Shown: positions 21,983 to 34,488, numbered from the stretch's first letter. The stretch: 64,000 bases of DNA from Linum tenue (GCA_946122785.1 CAMGYJ010000002.1:69093703-69157702), one strand, 5' to 3'. Notes: a model not told the origin generated them from the letters alone. Numbers and translations are program-made.

Positions 21983-22651
21983 TAGGGATGACAAAAAAGA
22001 CCCAAGTTTTTGGTACTAACCAGTGAAGTTGAAAGCATGATTCTATATAGAAGCATTTTGGTGAACTAGAAGCGTAAAAGTATAAGTTTTTAAGATTTAA
22101 GTCGTAGATTTTTACTATACTAGTAAGTGAAAAACATGATTATCGTATAAGCGTTTTGCTTACTTAGAAGTGTAATCTTGTAAACTTTGCACGCGATTAT
22201 AACTGCATACTACTATCCAAATTCAATTTATTTTGGATCACATTGAGTTTGACTAATATCACTTTTGGGGTGTATTCATACTCAACTTTTTAGTTTGGAT
22301 CAAAAAATTAGGCATGTTACATTGGCTATCGAAAAGAAAATGGATACCCAACTCTATTGCAACTTTTGCCCTTTTTTTCTTTGTTCAAAATCAAACATAA
22401 ATGTGCAAACACAAACATTAAATGTGTTAATCGCTTGAAGACAGTGGTGAGATGATATATATCGCCTTTTCGTAAGTATAATTATATAGACTCAAATAGA
22501 CTCATTTGGGTCTGGCCCACCAAAATGGAATGATTATGAACTCAACCCAAACTCAAAATCTTTTAAAGTGCATTTGAACCCGACACGATGTCCATACAAG
22601 TCATGGAAATTGGGTGCAATTATCCAATAAATGGATCCATTGTCATCCCTA
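21983..22651. mobile_element. hAT-like element with 12-bp perfect inverted ends
   Basis: TAGGGATGACAA at 21983 pairs with TTGTCATCCCTA ending at 22651. The ends resemble those of the elements at 25338 and 24737. The flanking 8-mers (TTGTGTG-side and ATAGCGGT) do not match, so no target duplication survives. The interior carries the AGAAGC-TTTTGGTGA repeat also found at 21120, which may be a nested insertion. Confidence 0.55.
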
Positions 22652-23204
22652 ATAGCGGTTTTGTAAGAGAAGGTTTGATATTGTTGGGGAAGAACTACCT
22701 TTGGAATGCCTTGGGACTAGATCAAGACTCATTTTACCCTTGAACCCAGCAAGTCTGACGTATACAGTGGCTGCATTGATTGTTGAAATTGGGTAAGACA
22801 CTAAGACTATTGAGATTCTTATTCATACGATTTTGAATTATGTCTATGTTCATCTATATGATCTCTTATATTCTCTTACAAATTCAGTCAAACCTCTGTT
22901 TGATCAAATTATAATAAATAACCTTATTCAGTAAAATTTCAATGGTGCTCAAAATGTTGTGTGTTAACCTTAGGTGGATTTTTAGGGTGCTATAGCTACT
23001 TGGTTGTTCAAAGGCAACTAGGTTGTCTTCACCATTGTTCCTTATAATCTTGATTGCGCGCCTATTGTGAAAAAATTAATGTTGTGAAAATTTGGAGCTT
23101 AAAATAAAGCAATCCACTTACTATGTCATCTTACACCAGTCCTTTTGATTAGTTCATACTAGAGAACACCACATATGTGGTTACTAGATACTAAATTGTC
23201 AAAC

Positions 23205-23367
23205 TTGATTTGATGAAGCTTTTTTTTATGAATAATGGTGATATAGGTTTCATTTTTTTGTAATTAAGGTACTATTTAACGGATTTGAACCTGAAACCTC
23301 CAAATTCTATACTAGTGGTATTACCACTAGACCAAGCCGTTGTTCGTTTGATTTGATGAAGCTTTTC
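23205..23367 (-). mobile_element. tRNA-derived SINE (family A), second copy
   Basis: On the minus strand the body (23348-23224) reads GGCTTGGTCTAGTGGTAATA, with box A TGGTCTAGTGG, then box B GGTTCAAATCC, then AATAGTACCTTAATTACAAA and an A-rich tail. It aligns along its length with the SINE at 8501-8623 (TAGTACCTAATTACAAATAA in the same place). Identical 19-bp target duplications, TTGATTTGATGAAGCTTTT, lie at 23205-23223 and 23349-23367. Confidence 0.92.
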
Positions 23368-24075
23368 ATTAGCTATACTAAGTTATTTGGCCATTATTTC
23401 CTACAAGTTTACTTGATTGACGATGTTGACTTCTGTTTTCATGTTTTGCAGATCATGGATTTTCAACCCGGAGATTCATAGTGAAGACCCCCTGTTTTTC
23501 GGCGAGGAAAATCTGGTGTTTGATATTAATGATTTGCACCTTTACTTATTGAACAACAAATAATAGCGTGGTTCACATCTCTTCAAACAATGTTCGAACA
23601 AGGGTGTTTGACGGCTTTTCGGAACAAGCTAAGTTTCTTTACTCCTACTCATATGGACGTTCCGTGAGAGCTCCAGAAACTAAGGACTACGACTATGGCT
23701 ACATTGCGGGGGAAAGATAAAGTTTGACATATGGTGTCAAATGTTTGGTTGTGGAACCCTTGCTTCGTTTTCGTTTCTCCTATTTATAGCCATCACTAGT
23801 AACTATTGTGTAACTGCCTCTTGGTAACCGCTGCTCCACTGCTTGGTGCTTGATGTAGCTTGCTTGACGCCTTAACTGTCGTGGCGTGCTTGCCACTTGA
23901 TAACTTGCACATTGATGACTTCACTTTATAGCTAGCCCCTTGTTCCATGGAAGTGTCTTGCTTGGTGAGTGAGGGCTTCACGCAAGGTGGTTTACCATGG
24001 AATGATGTCATGCTTGATCTCTCTTGTGGTTGGGTCTCAACACTTAGTCGAATTTCTCCAACATACTTGACAATC

Positions 24076-24183
24076 GAGTATGTAAACAGCTTGGTAGGTG
24101 GGTGCTTAGGTGGTTGGTATCGAGGGGGTGAGTATGTAAACAGCTTGGTAGGTGGGTGCTTAGGTGGTTGGTATCGAGGGGGT
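24076..24183. repeat. 54-bp perfect tandem duplication
   Basis: GAGTATGTAAACAGCTTGG begins both copies (24076 and 24130), and the two 54-bp units are identical. The length is a multiple of three, so an open frame (23947-24237) reads EYVNSLVGGCLGGWYRGG twice. Nothing else supports that frame as a gene. Confidence 0.9.
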
Positions 24184-24728
24184 GAGTACCGAGGTTGGCC
24201 TTATAAGACCTGGTTAGCTCAAAATTCCATGACTTAGACCCAACTTAAATCAATTAGTTAATATGGTTAAATTGGCCTCATACACAAATATCAATTCTTG
24301 AAAATAATCAATGTGGTATCTAGTGTTTTTTTTGTTGTTGATAAACACCCCTATTCATACGCCTAACACCCCCAAGTGGCCTCTCGCCCTCTCCTAATGA
24401 GTATCATACTACACGGAATAAACATGGGCTCTTTGCCTTGGAACTATTTCATCATTACTTCGTAAAGATTTGTGTCATAAACAATTGTTTTGCTTTCTCC
24501 ATATTAATGTAAAATTTTTGTTTTTGTCTCCTTTGGTTTAACTTAATTGGAATGATTTGGTTGGATTGGAAAACAATTGTCCAAGTCAATAAAGCGACGC
24601 GGGGAAGAGAAAGACTTGAGTGAGAACTGAGAGGTGCAAGGTTTGGGTCTTGTTGTCCTCCATTTTGGACCATTCCCACAACACCATCCATCGTTTTCCC
24701 AACCATTTCTTCTCGCCATTTTCCTTTT

Positions 24729-25265
24729 CCCCAACTTAGGATGAAAACGAGTGGGATCCGAAATAGATAGTGAGCATGTATTATCCTATATAATTAGTTC
24801 GGAGTTTATTTATATTCATAGTTATGTAAGGTTCTCATAGTAAATAAATTCATATTCGTACTCAATTAGATATCGGGTATTTATGGATATCTATGTATAA
24901 AAAAATTCTTTATCTTTTAACTATTGTATTACTAATCACAATTATATTAAAGTTACATAAGTGAAAAATGATGAGAAATAAAAAAAAAGGAATACTAGTT
25001 TATTAGATGCTCCGAATACACTAGAACACCAAATATGTTAAATTAAAAAAATGAAGATTTATATAAAATATTGTATATGCATGGATGGTTCGGATTGGAT
25101 AGTGATAAAACCATACCCGCACTATTACACATGATGTTCTGCTTCGGATTTTATCCATACTATTAAGCATTTTATTTAGTTCATGTTTTACTATGCACGA
25201 TCAGGTCGGATTAGTATGCGTAATTAACTAATTATGAGTATTTTTTTTCCATCTCTGCCCCAATT
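24729..25265. mobile_element. hAT-like MITE with 8-bp target duplication
   Basis: The element (24737-25257) starts TAGGATGAAAACG and ends with the inverted TTTTCCATCTCTG. The flanks CCCCAACT (24729-24736) and CCCCAATT (25258-25265) agree at seven of eight positions. The inside is AT-rich with GGATCC/TCGGAT-type motifs near both ends and no coding sequence. Confidence 0.7.
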
Positions 25266-25329
25266 ACCTATACTACTACATAAAGCTGGGGAAAAAGGGC
25301 AGTTGCTGAACAAAATGCTTCTACTCGTC

Positions 25330-25823
25330 GGGGCAGCTAGGGATGGCAATTTCGACCTGACCCGTTTTACCCGACCTGTTTGACCTGTTTTGGGGCGGGT
25401 CTGACCCGTCCCGTAGGCGGGGCGGGGCGGGCATGGGTAGTCTCATCGACCCGACCTGCCCTGACCCGCCCCATTCTCGACCCGTTCTTGTCTAAATTAC
25501 ATGAAATCTTAGTCAAATTACTTTGAATTTTACTTTTATTGCATCATATTTTAGCTATAATAAAGTTGTAAATTAGTGAAAACCTCAATTTCTTCAATAA
25601 TTTAACTACAATTGTCATAATATTGTTTATTTTCTTAGTTTTATAATAAAAATAACGAATATTTCTAATGTTTTTCAAATAAATTGCATACCCATTAGGT
25701 CGACCTGGCCCGACCCGCGACCCGTGATCAATTACCCGACCTGGACCCGCCCTGCCACGGGACGGGTCTGGGTACCAAGAAACCCGCCCCCAGACCTGCC
25801 CCATTGCCATTCCTAGGGGCAGC
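25330..25823. mobile_element. hAT MITE with exact 8-bp target duplication (family B)
   Basis: The element (25338-25815) starts TAGGGATGGCAAT and ends ATTGCCATTCCTA, inverted repeats with one mismatch. An exact GGGGCAGC duplication flanks it. GACCCG/CGGGTC motifs are repeated many times in the outer 150 bp on both sides, and the middle is AT-rich. Related copies occur at 26443 and 47240. Confidence 0.93.
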
Positions 25824-26434
25824 CGGCAACAGTACAAAGGCATTAGTTCCTACAGCATAAATTAGGTGTCGACTATACTTTTTGTGGACTTCCTTCCTAG
25901 CTAGCTGGCCATTATGTTTCCTCTTTTAATGACGACTTAATCCATCTTATTCGTCGAGACAAGGACAAAGACACCTACTAGAAGACCCATCACCACCCAT
26001 TTACTAAACCTAAATTTCCATCCATTTGAAAAGATTGGGAGATGTTGAAGTCTCAACATATTACAACGATCAACTCAACTCAAAGTTGAATGTTGCAGTG
26101 GTGTAATTGTCTAGTTCGACATGAAAGTGGTTTCGTGTTGACATATGATGTTCGCATTACGCGATGTTACATTTTTTATGCGAGACATTGAAATGGTTCA
26201 AGTTAAATTGAGTTAGGTGTAGTTGGCCAGTTGGGGTTTTCAATTAGTTTTTAAATAATATACTAGTTGTAATCAATATTGGAGTTTCTCATCACAAAAG
26301 AAGAAGAAAAAAAGAAATTTCTAATAATATTTACTTTCATTACTCAATTCTATTACTTCAGATGAAAAACCTTATTTACAAAAGAGGTAGAGATATATGA
26401 GCAACGGATCTACATAAAACGAACCAACAAATGA

Positions 26435-26899
26435 CACGAATGTAGTAATGGAATTAAAATGGGGCAGGTCGGGTTGGCCGGTATCTCTATACCTATACCC
26501 GTTCTTTGGTTGTGAGAGGTTGGGTCAAGTTTGGGTAATTTATTATGGGACATTGGTCAGGACTTGTCGAGTCATAGTCATATGAGTATGTAACTTAAAG
26601 GAAAAATATTAGAACTATTCATGTTTTAATTAAAAAGATAAAGAAACAAACTATAACATGATAAATTATTCGAGAAATTGAGGTTGTCCTAGTTAAATTA
26701 CTAGAGCAGTTGATGTAATAAAAGCAAAATCCTAAATAATTTGAGTAAAGTTATAGATAATTTAGAAAAAATGGGTCGATAATGGAACTGACGGACGAGT
26801 CAAGTTAGGTGAAGGAGATTGCCCATGCCCGCCCAAAACAAGTGAAATAGGTGAGGTAAAATGGCTGGTCACCTCGAATTTGTAATCCCTAAACGAATA
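26435..26899. mobile_element. hAT MITE, family B, eroded copy
   Basis: The body (26443-26891) has GGTCGGGTTGG motifs near the left end and TTTGTAATCCCTA at the right end. The central phrase ACAAACTATAACATGATAAAT and TTCGAGAAATTGAGGTTGTC recurs in the copy at about 47365-47420. The flanks CACGAATG and AACGAATA match at six of eight positions, an eroded target duplication. Confidence 0.6.
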
Positions 26900-27044
26900 T
26901 ATGAAGAATTCGTCATTATAATCTTTGATTTTAATATTTACTCTAATTATTTTTATGATGTAATTTTAGATTGGAGAGTTCCATAATCAATTTGGTAATG
27001 AACAGTAGTTTATATTTCTGAAAAAACGAAAACTAACAAGTAAT

Positions 27045-27118
27045 GGTCCCGTAGCTCAGTTGGTTAGAGCGTTGGTCTTATGAGCCGAAGGTCGCGGGTT
27101 CGAGCCCCGCCGGGACCA
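27045..27118 (+). tRNA. tRNA-Ile (UAU)
   Basis: The full cloverleaf can be folded: acceptor GGTCCCG/CGGGACC, D stem GCTC/GAGC, anticodon stem TTGGT/GCCGA with loop CTTATGA, T stem GCGGG/CCCGC with loop TTCGAGC, then A73. Positions 34-36 read TAT, so it should decode AUA. There is no intron. A TTTT run follows near 27131 as a pol III terminator. At 27160-27215 the phrase GCTTGCCGGTTC occurs twice and resembles a decayed tRNA 3' half. Confidence 0.92.
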
Positions 27119-27139
27119 AAAATTTGAATTTTAATCAAT

Positions 27140-29540
27140 GCATATTTAAAAAGCTTGCCGGTTCATTAGATAAAATGAAAGGAAAAAAACGGAGCTTGCC
27201 GGTTCGAACCAGGCGCTTGACCAGTCTCTTTTTATTTAAAATCCCACCAAAGTTGTAATGAAACATGTTTATATTGTATTTGAATGTTGTTTAACATTAT
27301 GGAAATAACAAATTTGTTTAATTCCGACTTAGAAACTAAACTCACTTGGTTTAAATAGATGTTTCCGATTGATATTTCCGGTTGATCAAATAATCAGTTT
27401 CTCAATAAAATATGAATATATATATCTTTCTAATATCATTTTAAAATTATTGTGAGCTTCAATTCACGTAATCTTTTCATATAAATATCTTTGTAATCTA
27501 ATAATACGTAATCTTTTTCTATATATCTTTCTAATCACACATTTGAATAATTTCATTTAGACATTTACCTCTAGTAAAAATATTGCAAGATCAACTCACC
27601 CCTTCACTTTTCAATGATATATTCAAACACAAACATCTACTATGTACTCAATTGTTTTTGTTGACAATTTCACCAATGTGCATCTACTTCTAAAATACCA
27701 GACCACTCTTTGAAGTATTCAAATGATACCAAATTTTAAATATGAAAAAATAGTAACCTATCGCTGAGCATATGAAGAAAATCTAATATTTCTAATCTTA
27801 AAAATTAACTGGTAAATGATTTTTAGTGATAATGAACAGTTGAATCACGACTAAATCATGATTTCAACATAAAATAATTTGTCGCTAACTTTTACGGTTT
27901 CCGGCACAGCTTTACAATCATGGAGAAAATTCTCCCAACACTGAAAACTGAGAGGAGCACGACTCGTGATTTTTTTCAAGGAAAGGATATTACGTCTCAT
28001 TCCCAGATCCAAAACCAGAAGGAAGTAAATGACTAGTTAGGCCCGGTTGTAGCTTTTACAGAAGCAGCTTCTGGCTAGAGCTTTTAGAAAAGTACTTTAA
28101 AAAAAGCAGTTGAGTGTTTGAATTTATAACATAACGTCAAATGTACATGTTCATTTAGCCCAGGACATATAGAGACCACACACAAGTTCATTTAGCCGAG
28201 GAACTCATCTACTATGCTAGGAAACATTGAATTTATAACACAACGTCAAATGTACATGTACAATTTGTATCATTAAGTTTTTGTACATAAAAATATAAAA
28301 TAAATTTGTACCATAGCATTAAAGTTGCAAATTCAATTTGTACCGTCAAAGTTCAGACAAACCAATCTTAGAGAGCATTTAAAATTCCTATTAGCTGATA
28401 GGTTAGTAGTAGTACCCTATAGGACTTCCTGCCGCCTATGCACGAAATGTTGGTTTGTGAATTGTGAGTCTGTCTACTCTACCAAAAAAGGCCGTATAAA
28501 ATTGACCTATGATTGCATAAGCAGGATGACAACTGCCAATTGGACTTGTTTCGCGCAATTGGATCTTTCGCTTTGTTCCCTTTTCCCTCCTCTTTAAAGA
28601 TCGTCAATTTTAGTATAAAAAAGATGATCAAATTTGTATCTAGTTCAGTATATTGTAATATTAACTTAATGACCTTTCATTTTTAATACATTAGGGCGCG
28701 ACCCATTTTTTCTTATTTTGGCTGTATTTCTGATTAAAACTAAAGTAGAATTATAAGATATAAAATTCTAATCAATCAAACAAGTTACAATCTCAATTTT
28801 AAATGATTCCATATATTTTACTCGTAAACATGTACTTATAACAATTCTTAGCTAACATTTTCAGAAGTGCTTAAAATACAAGCACTTGCAACCAATTTGA
28901 ATTTTCATGCAAGCTTACATATTTTCTTGTACGTTATTATTATTATTATTATATAATTGAAGATTAAAATAATTTTAGTACGTATTGAGCTAATTCAACA
29001 AAGTTAAATAACGCAAATTAACCAACATTGCGTAAAGGAAAAGTGAATCTTTGTGTGTATCTCCCGAATCCGTCTGAAAATCCCAGCATTAATTTAAATT
29101 TAATTAAAAGGTCAAATATTTTATTTTTTTTATGGTTAAAGGCCAAAAAATCAAATATTGTAGAAAAGGGGGAAAATACATAATAATTGAGCTGTGAGAC
29201 CTGAGAGGAGGAATGGATTTGGACAGTGTAAAAGCAGAGGAAGAGAGAGAGAGAGTCCACATTCACAAATCACAACTGGCCAGCTGCTGCCAAATGCCAA
29301 TTCCCTCCCTTTCCCTTTCTGATTTTTTATTTTATTTTTAATTTTGCGTCCTTTTTTGACAACAAATCAATAATATATTTTTTGTTTCAAAAAACAGAAT
29401 TTCCCGAAATAAATTCCTTCCTGTCCAAAAATCAGTTTCCCGACCACCGCCCGCACTACAACACACACCCAAACAGATTCAATTACCGCCCTCCCATTCC
29501 TTTCAATCTCTTCCCCTTCTTCTTCTTCTTCCTCCACAGT
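27140..29540. other. AT-rich intergenic DNA, no gene recognised
   Basis: Open frames here are short and scattered. A phrase GAATTTATAACA(T/C)AACGTCAAATGTACATGT occurs twice, at about 28120 and 28228, and its downstream part (TTTTTGTACATAAAAAT) recurs near 41790 with TTTGTA motifs, so a dispersed repeat is present. A short ATT microsatellite lies near 28937-28952. Confidence 0.4.
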
Positions 29541-29549
29541 TCATCATTA

Positions 29550-29672
29550 ATGGCGATCTCATCGCCGTCGTCACTCTCTCCGCCGCCGTCGTCTTCTTCC
29601 TCCTCCTCATCGACCACGTCAATTCCTCAATCGCGATTGCCATCTCCGGCTCCTTCATCCCTAATTAAATAA
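29550..29672 (+). other. Upstream ORF candidate before the O-fucosyltransferase gene
   Basis: ATG at 29550 opens 40 codons ([20 protein letters not shown] start, stop TAA at 29672) ending 148 bp before the main ATG. If transcription starts upstream of 29550 it would be a uORF that could dampen translation. A TATA-like TCTATATTAA at 29711 suggests transcription may start downstream of it instead. Confidence 0.3.
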
Positions 29673-29820
29673 CAAACAACCACAAATACAGCGACTACGT
29701 ACCCCCCATCTCTATATTAATTGCTCCCAATTTTGTTCTGCCCTTTCTCTTCCTCTTCGTCTTCTTCTCCTGCTCCGCACAGCAGCTCTGTAAATCTTCC
29801 ATTTCATTTGTCATTTATAT

Positions 29821-32800
29821 ATGGGACACCACCCTCATTCCCACGCCCATCAGCACAACACCAGCGATGGCGTCTCGCAGCGAGTCAATAGCCCTCGCTT
29901 CACGGGCTCCATGACTCGCCGGGCCACTTCCTTCAAGCGCAACCCCAACGCCACCACCAACGCCGCCCCCGCAGCCGCTGTCTCCGCCGCCGGTAATGCG
30001 ACGGGCGCCGCGGGCAACGGCGGCGGTGGCAGCGCTGCTCAGACGGCCAGCAACAGCACGGCCAACAGCGCCGGGGCCAGTCCCAGGTTCGGCTCCGGGG
30101 GGGACGAGATTGATCTCCAGATCACCTCGCCTAGATCTGAAGTCGTCGTCGTGGACGGTTTCGATCGCCAGCACCTCGTCCAGAGAGTACACGCCGGTGT
30201 CGCCAGGAGTAGTAAGAAGGGCGGCGGGGGAATCGGATCCGTCGTGCGGGATTTTGGCTTCCGGGAGCGGAAGAAGCTCGGGCAGTGGATGTTCTTTGTC
30301 TTCTGCGGCGTTTGTTTGTTTCTAGGCGTGTTTAAGATTTGCGCCGGCGGCTGGTTTGGATCTGCGCTCGACGGCTCCACCTACCATCAGGTCGGTGTGG
30401 TGTGCCCCTTTCTCGCTATCTCTGTCTCCCTCTTCTCTTTTCCAATTTACTTTTGGAGCTTCCATCGGCACAGAAGTTTGTGGTTTGGAATTTAGAGCTT
30501 TGTCCTACATATGTCGGTGGCCGAGCTTTTTTGTGCTAAGTGCCATATGTGTCGCCCGGAGCTGATGTCATTCTGGCAAATGGTGCCAGTCTCCAGTTAT
30601 CCAGCCGGAGCTGCTTGCCGGCGGTTTATTTGATTACTTGCTGGCTTCAGGCTAATTGTGAATCTCAGTGCAGTTGAATGAAGTATCGCCGTTGATTTGC
30701 TTTTTGGATAATGGATTCCTATTGCTTTCATTAAGATCTAGCAGTAGTGAGACAGATACAGACGGAAGTAGGTGCACTGCTACAATGAGTAAAATTCCAT
30801 ATGCCTCGTTTTAGATTGTTGGCTCGAATTTCCTGCTTTGAATTTGCCAATTCGGGAGTTCCAATGAACCTCCACTCCTGGGTTTTGTTTGATTTTGGCT
30901 GCCTCTCTTAGCTATGTGCGCTCCTCTTGTGGATATCTATGAATTGATTGTTATTTTCCTCGGCCTCTGTAGTAACATTGCCCTGCTGTTCCAATAGGAT
31001 TTGCCTGATTCTGTCACCCAAGTAGACTTGGATGAGAGCTCCCACATTTCTGACACTTTTGAGTATAAAGACAATGGCGATGGAGATAGAAATCTGAAGG
31101 CGGTCACTGCAGGCGTATCTCTTGGTGATGATGCCAAGGTGGAAGTAAGTCTTCAGTCTCATTACTCTGTCCTTCATTTTGGGTACTTGTTTTCTGATTG
31201 CTTACTGTAATTCCTACACTTGAATGAAAAAGGATGTGGATCGAAATCTAAAAATGGTGACCGCTGGACTAGCTAACAGTATTGGTGGCAAGGTTGAGGT
31301 AAGGGTTGAGTTCCATTCTCTTGTTCTTCATTCAGATGGTGGCTTCATACCTTCCCTTGCCCCTGTGGCTACTCAGAGTGAAAAGGGTTTTGAGGTTCAT
31401 GTGTTATGTGGGTTCTATTCTGAAGTTCATTTTTTATGGTTTAGTTGTCAGGTATCTGGGCAAGACCTGACAGTGATAATTTCACCCACTGCATTGACTT
31501 ACCAAGAAGTCATAAAAGTATGATTACTGAACTGGTTGAACATTTAGTAATCCCTCTCCTCTCATCCATATTCAGTTTGTCTATCTCCCCTGCTGTTTAC
31601 AGTTGTTCGTTACCTCTAATTCTTGGTCTCATGCCTTGACAGAGCTAGATGCAAAAACAAATGGTTATATCCTCATAAATGCTAATGGTGGCTTAAATCA
31701 GATGAGATTTGGGGTCTGGCTGCTTATTCTCCTTTATTTCTGAGTTTCTATTTCCAGATTGTTCCTTTATTTATGACTACATCCTGATCATCTGAAAGCT
31801 CTTAATGTGTAGATCTGTGACATGGTTGCTGTGGCTAAGATTATGAAGGCAACACTGGTCCTTCCCTCTCTTGATCACACCTCGTATTGGGCAGATGACA
31901 GGTCTGTATATTAAGCTTCACGGTCTTGCACTATTTCTGTAAGGTCTAGATTTCCCTATTAGATAGAATGATGGATGCCACAAGCTCCAACTTATTTCAT
32001 CTGATATGGGTATGTTGCTCAAAGGGCCCTGATTTCTTGTGGGCAAGAATTTGTATCTTAATAAGACTACATGCTGGATCATGATATCCCGAGAGCTTTT
32101 CTCAACTCAGTAGTCAGTACTGGAGTATGTAATAAATGCAAGGCTCAATAGTCATTCATTTCCTTTCTTAGTTGTAGTTGATACAATACAGATGCAACAT
32201 GTTCTTTTTTTTATTTTATCGGTATTAAGTGAAGCAAACTTATATGCATCATATGGTTCAGTGACTTCAAGGATCTGTTCAACTGGCAACATTTCATTGA
32301 GACACTACAGGATGAAGTACACATAGTTGAGACTTTACCAGCACCTTATTCAGGAGTGGAGCCTTTTATGAAAACACCAATATCTTGGTCTAAGGTCGGT
32401 CACCATAACTTTTGTTCCTTTATTAGTTTCTTGAAGTCCTAAAATAATGAATGATAAAGTTTTTCTACTCTCTCAACGAAGAGGATTCTGTTCCCTTTGT
32501 GCAGGTTAGTTATTATAAAACCGACGTCTTGCCATTGCTGAAGCAGCACAGAGTAGTCTACTTTACGCACACTGATTCTCGGATTGCAAACAATGGTATT
32601 CCGGATTCAATCCAAAAACTAAGATGTCGTGTGAATTATAGGGCATTGAAATATGCCAAACCAATAGAAGAACTTGGAAACTTGCTGGTGGCAAGAATGA
32701 GAGTAAATGGCAATCCTTACCTTGCACTTCATTTGAGGTTGGTTCTGGTTGTGGCTTTACTAAAACCTGTGTTTCAGTTTCTAGAATCCTTTACCTACTG

Positions 32801-33742
32801 CCTCGTCTTTTGAAATACTGGTTGCATAAAGTAAACACACCGTTAGTTGTATTATAAAAAAGGTGCTTCTGCAACAAGCATGCTCCTAATATTTTCAGGT
32901 TCTAGTGATTGTGCATGCTATGTTGACTCATGTCATGTCCTCCATTGGCTACAGGTATGAGAAGGATATGCTTGCATTTACTGGCTGCAGTCACAGTTTA
33001 AGCGCAGAAGAGGACGAGGAGCTACGCATCATGCGTTATGAAGTGAATCATTGGAAGGAGAAAGAGATAAATGGGACAGAAAGAAGGTTGCAAGGTGGTT
33101 GTCCATTGACTCCTAGGGAGACTTCTCTACTGTTGAGAGCACTGGGTTTTCCTTCCAGCACTAGGATTTACTTGGTAGCTGGCGAGGCCTATGGGAATGG
33201 GAGCATGCAGTATCTCGAGGACGACTTCCCGAACATATTCTCGCATTCATCTCTGGCTACAGAAGAGGAGCTGGAACCTTTCAAGAATCATCAGAACATG
33301 TTGGCTGGTATAGACTATGTTGTTGCACTTCAGAGTGATGTGTTTGTGTATACATATGATGGAAATATGGCTAAGGCAGTTCAGGGGCACCGTCGATTTG
33401 AGAACTTCAAGAAGACCATCAACCCCGACAAGTAATAATCTCTCCCCAAAAAACATGACCTCCGAAAATGTTATTTTTGCAGTTAGACAAGCGCTTCGTA
33501 CGTAGCTGTTTGTCATGTTTTGCTTTATTGTTTGTTGCAGGATGAACTTTGTGAAACTTGTGGATGAGCTAGACGAGGGGACATTGTCATGGAAGAGGTT
33601 CAGTTCCAAAGTGAAAAAGCTTCACCGGGATCGTGATGGAGGGCCATACTATAGGGAGGTAGGAGAGTTTCCGAAGCTGGAAGAGAGTTTCTATGCAAAT
33701 CCTCTACCAGGGTGCATATGTGAAAAGGGAAGGAGAAAGTAA
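29821..33742 (+). CDS. Plant protein O-fucosyltransferase family (GT106-type)
   Basis: Ten exons join in phase: 29821-30390, 30998-31144, 31233-31298, 31445-31517, 31643-31713, 31813-31901, 32262-32394, 32505-32737, 32955-33431 and 33541-33742; 686 residues. The N-terminus is a low-complexity cytosolic tail (His, Ala, Asn, Gly). One membrane anchor follows at residues ~157-173 ([15 protein letters not shown]), as in type II Golgi enzymes. The catalytic domain shows the family blocks [37 protein letters not shown] and the GDP-fucose region [14 protein letters not shown]. Further on are [14 protein letters not shown] and [20 protein letters not shown]. Members transfer fucose or rhamnose onto wall glycans or proteins; this one's acceptor cannot be told. 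Exons 2 and 3 encode related peptides ([10 protein letters not shown] and [10 protein letters not shown]), a tandem exon duplication; the exon 3 acceptor (GAATGAAAAAG) is pyrimidine-poor. Confidence 0.93.
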
Positions 33743-34488
33743 AACCAGAAGACAAAGGCAGAGAGAAAGCTTTCCCCCCCTTGTTTCACTCTCCAACAGG
33801 TTGCGCCCAACTCCAGAAGCCTGACTTTTGAGGAGAGGTATGGTGCTGCCTGCCATTCTTCCACAAGTATTAAGTCGGAAACTGGCGTTTGTACATCTCG
33901 TCGTCGACCTTTTTAAGAACTGTTTCTACTTGATAGGAGAGAACCTGGAAACATTCAACAGCAAGAAAGAAAAGTGCATAGCTGAAGGAATGGAGGAGGG
34001 AACCATTGGCATTGATTGTAGTCATAGCTCCACAACTTTATTTTTTTTGTGTGTGTACAAAACACAACACCGACACGAATACTAATGTATGTAGCCACTG
34101 AGGGATATGGAAAAGCTGTAAAATGTCGGCTCAATTGGGGCTGAACAGGGTTGGTTTGCACTTAAAAGCGGCTCCAGATTTGTTGGAGCCACCATATACA
34201 CATTGGATGATGGCTTAGTGAGTAGAGTTTATATTCATTCTTGGATGTCAATAAAACCTTAAACAGGACTGTCAATTTTGAAAGCAAATGACACTGTTTC
34301 AAGCTATGCTTTATGCAGTTCAATAAGTTGCTGAACTTACAAGCATTGACATTAAACAGGTTCACTGTTATGCCCACATCATGATGTGACCATTTCAACG
34401 TCGATTACGAGACCATATCATATCTCGTCGTAGAACACATTAAACCTCCTCGACGAGCATAATTTAAACACAATTCCACCAGATCATA

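Noticed and set aside
27160..27235. Possible second tRNA after tRNA-Ile
   Set aside because: Only a GGTTCGAACC-like T-arm and a duplicated GCTTGCCGGTTC phrase are present; no acceptor or anticodon stem can be folded.
28325..28597. 90-codon plus-strand frame with several cysteines
   Set aside because: The cysteine spacing fits no known motif and the region shares dispersed AT-rich repeats; no gene signals around it.
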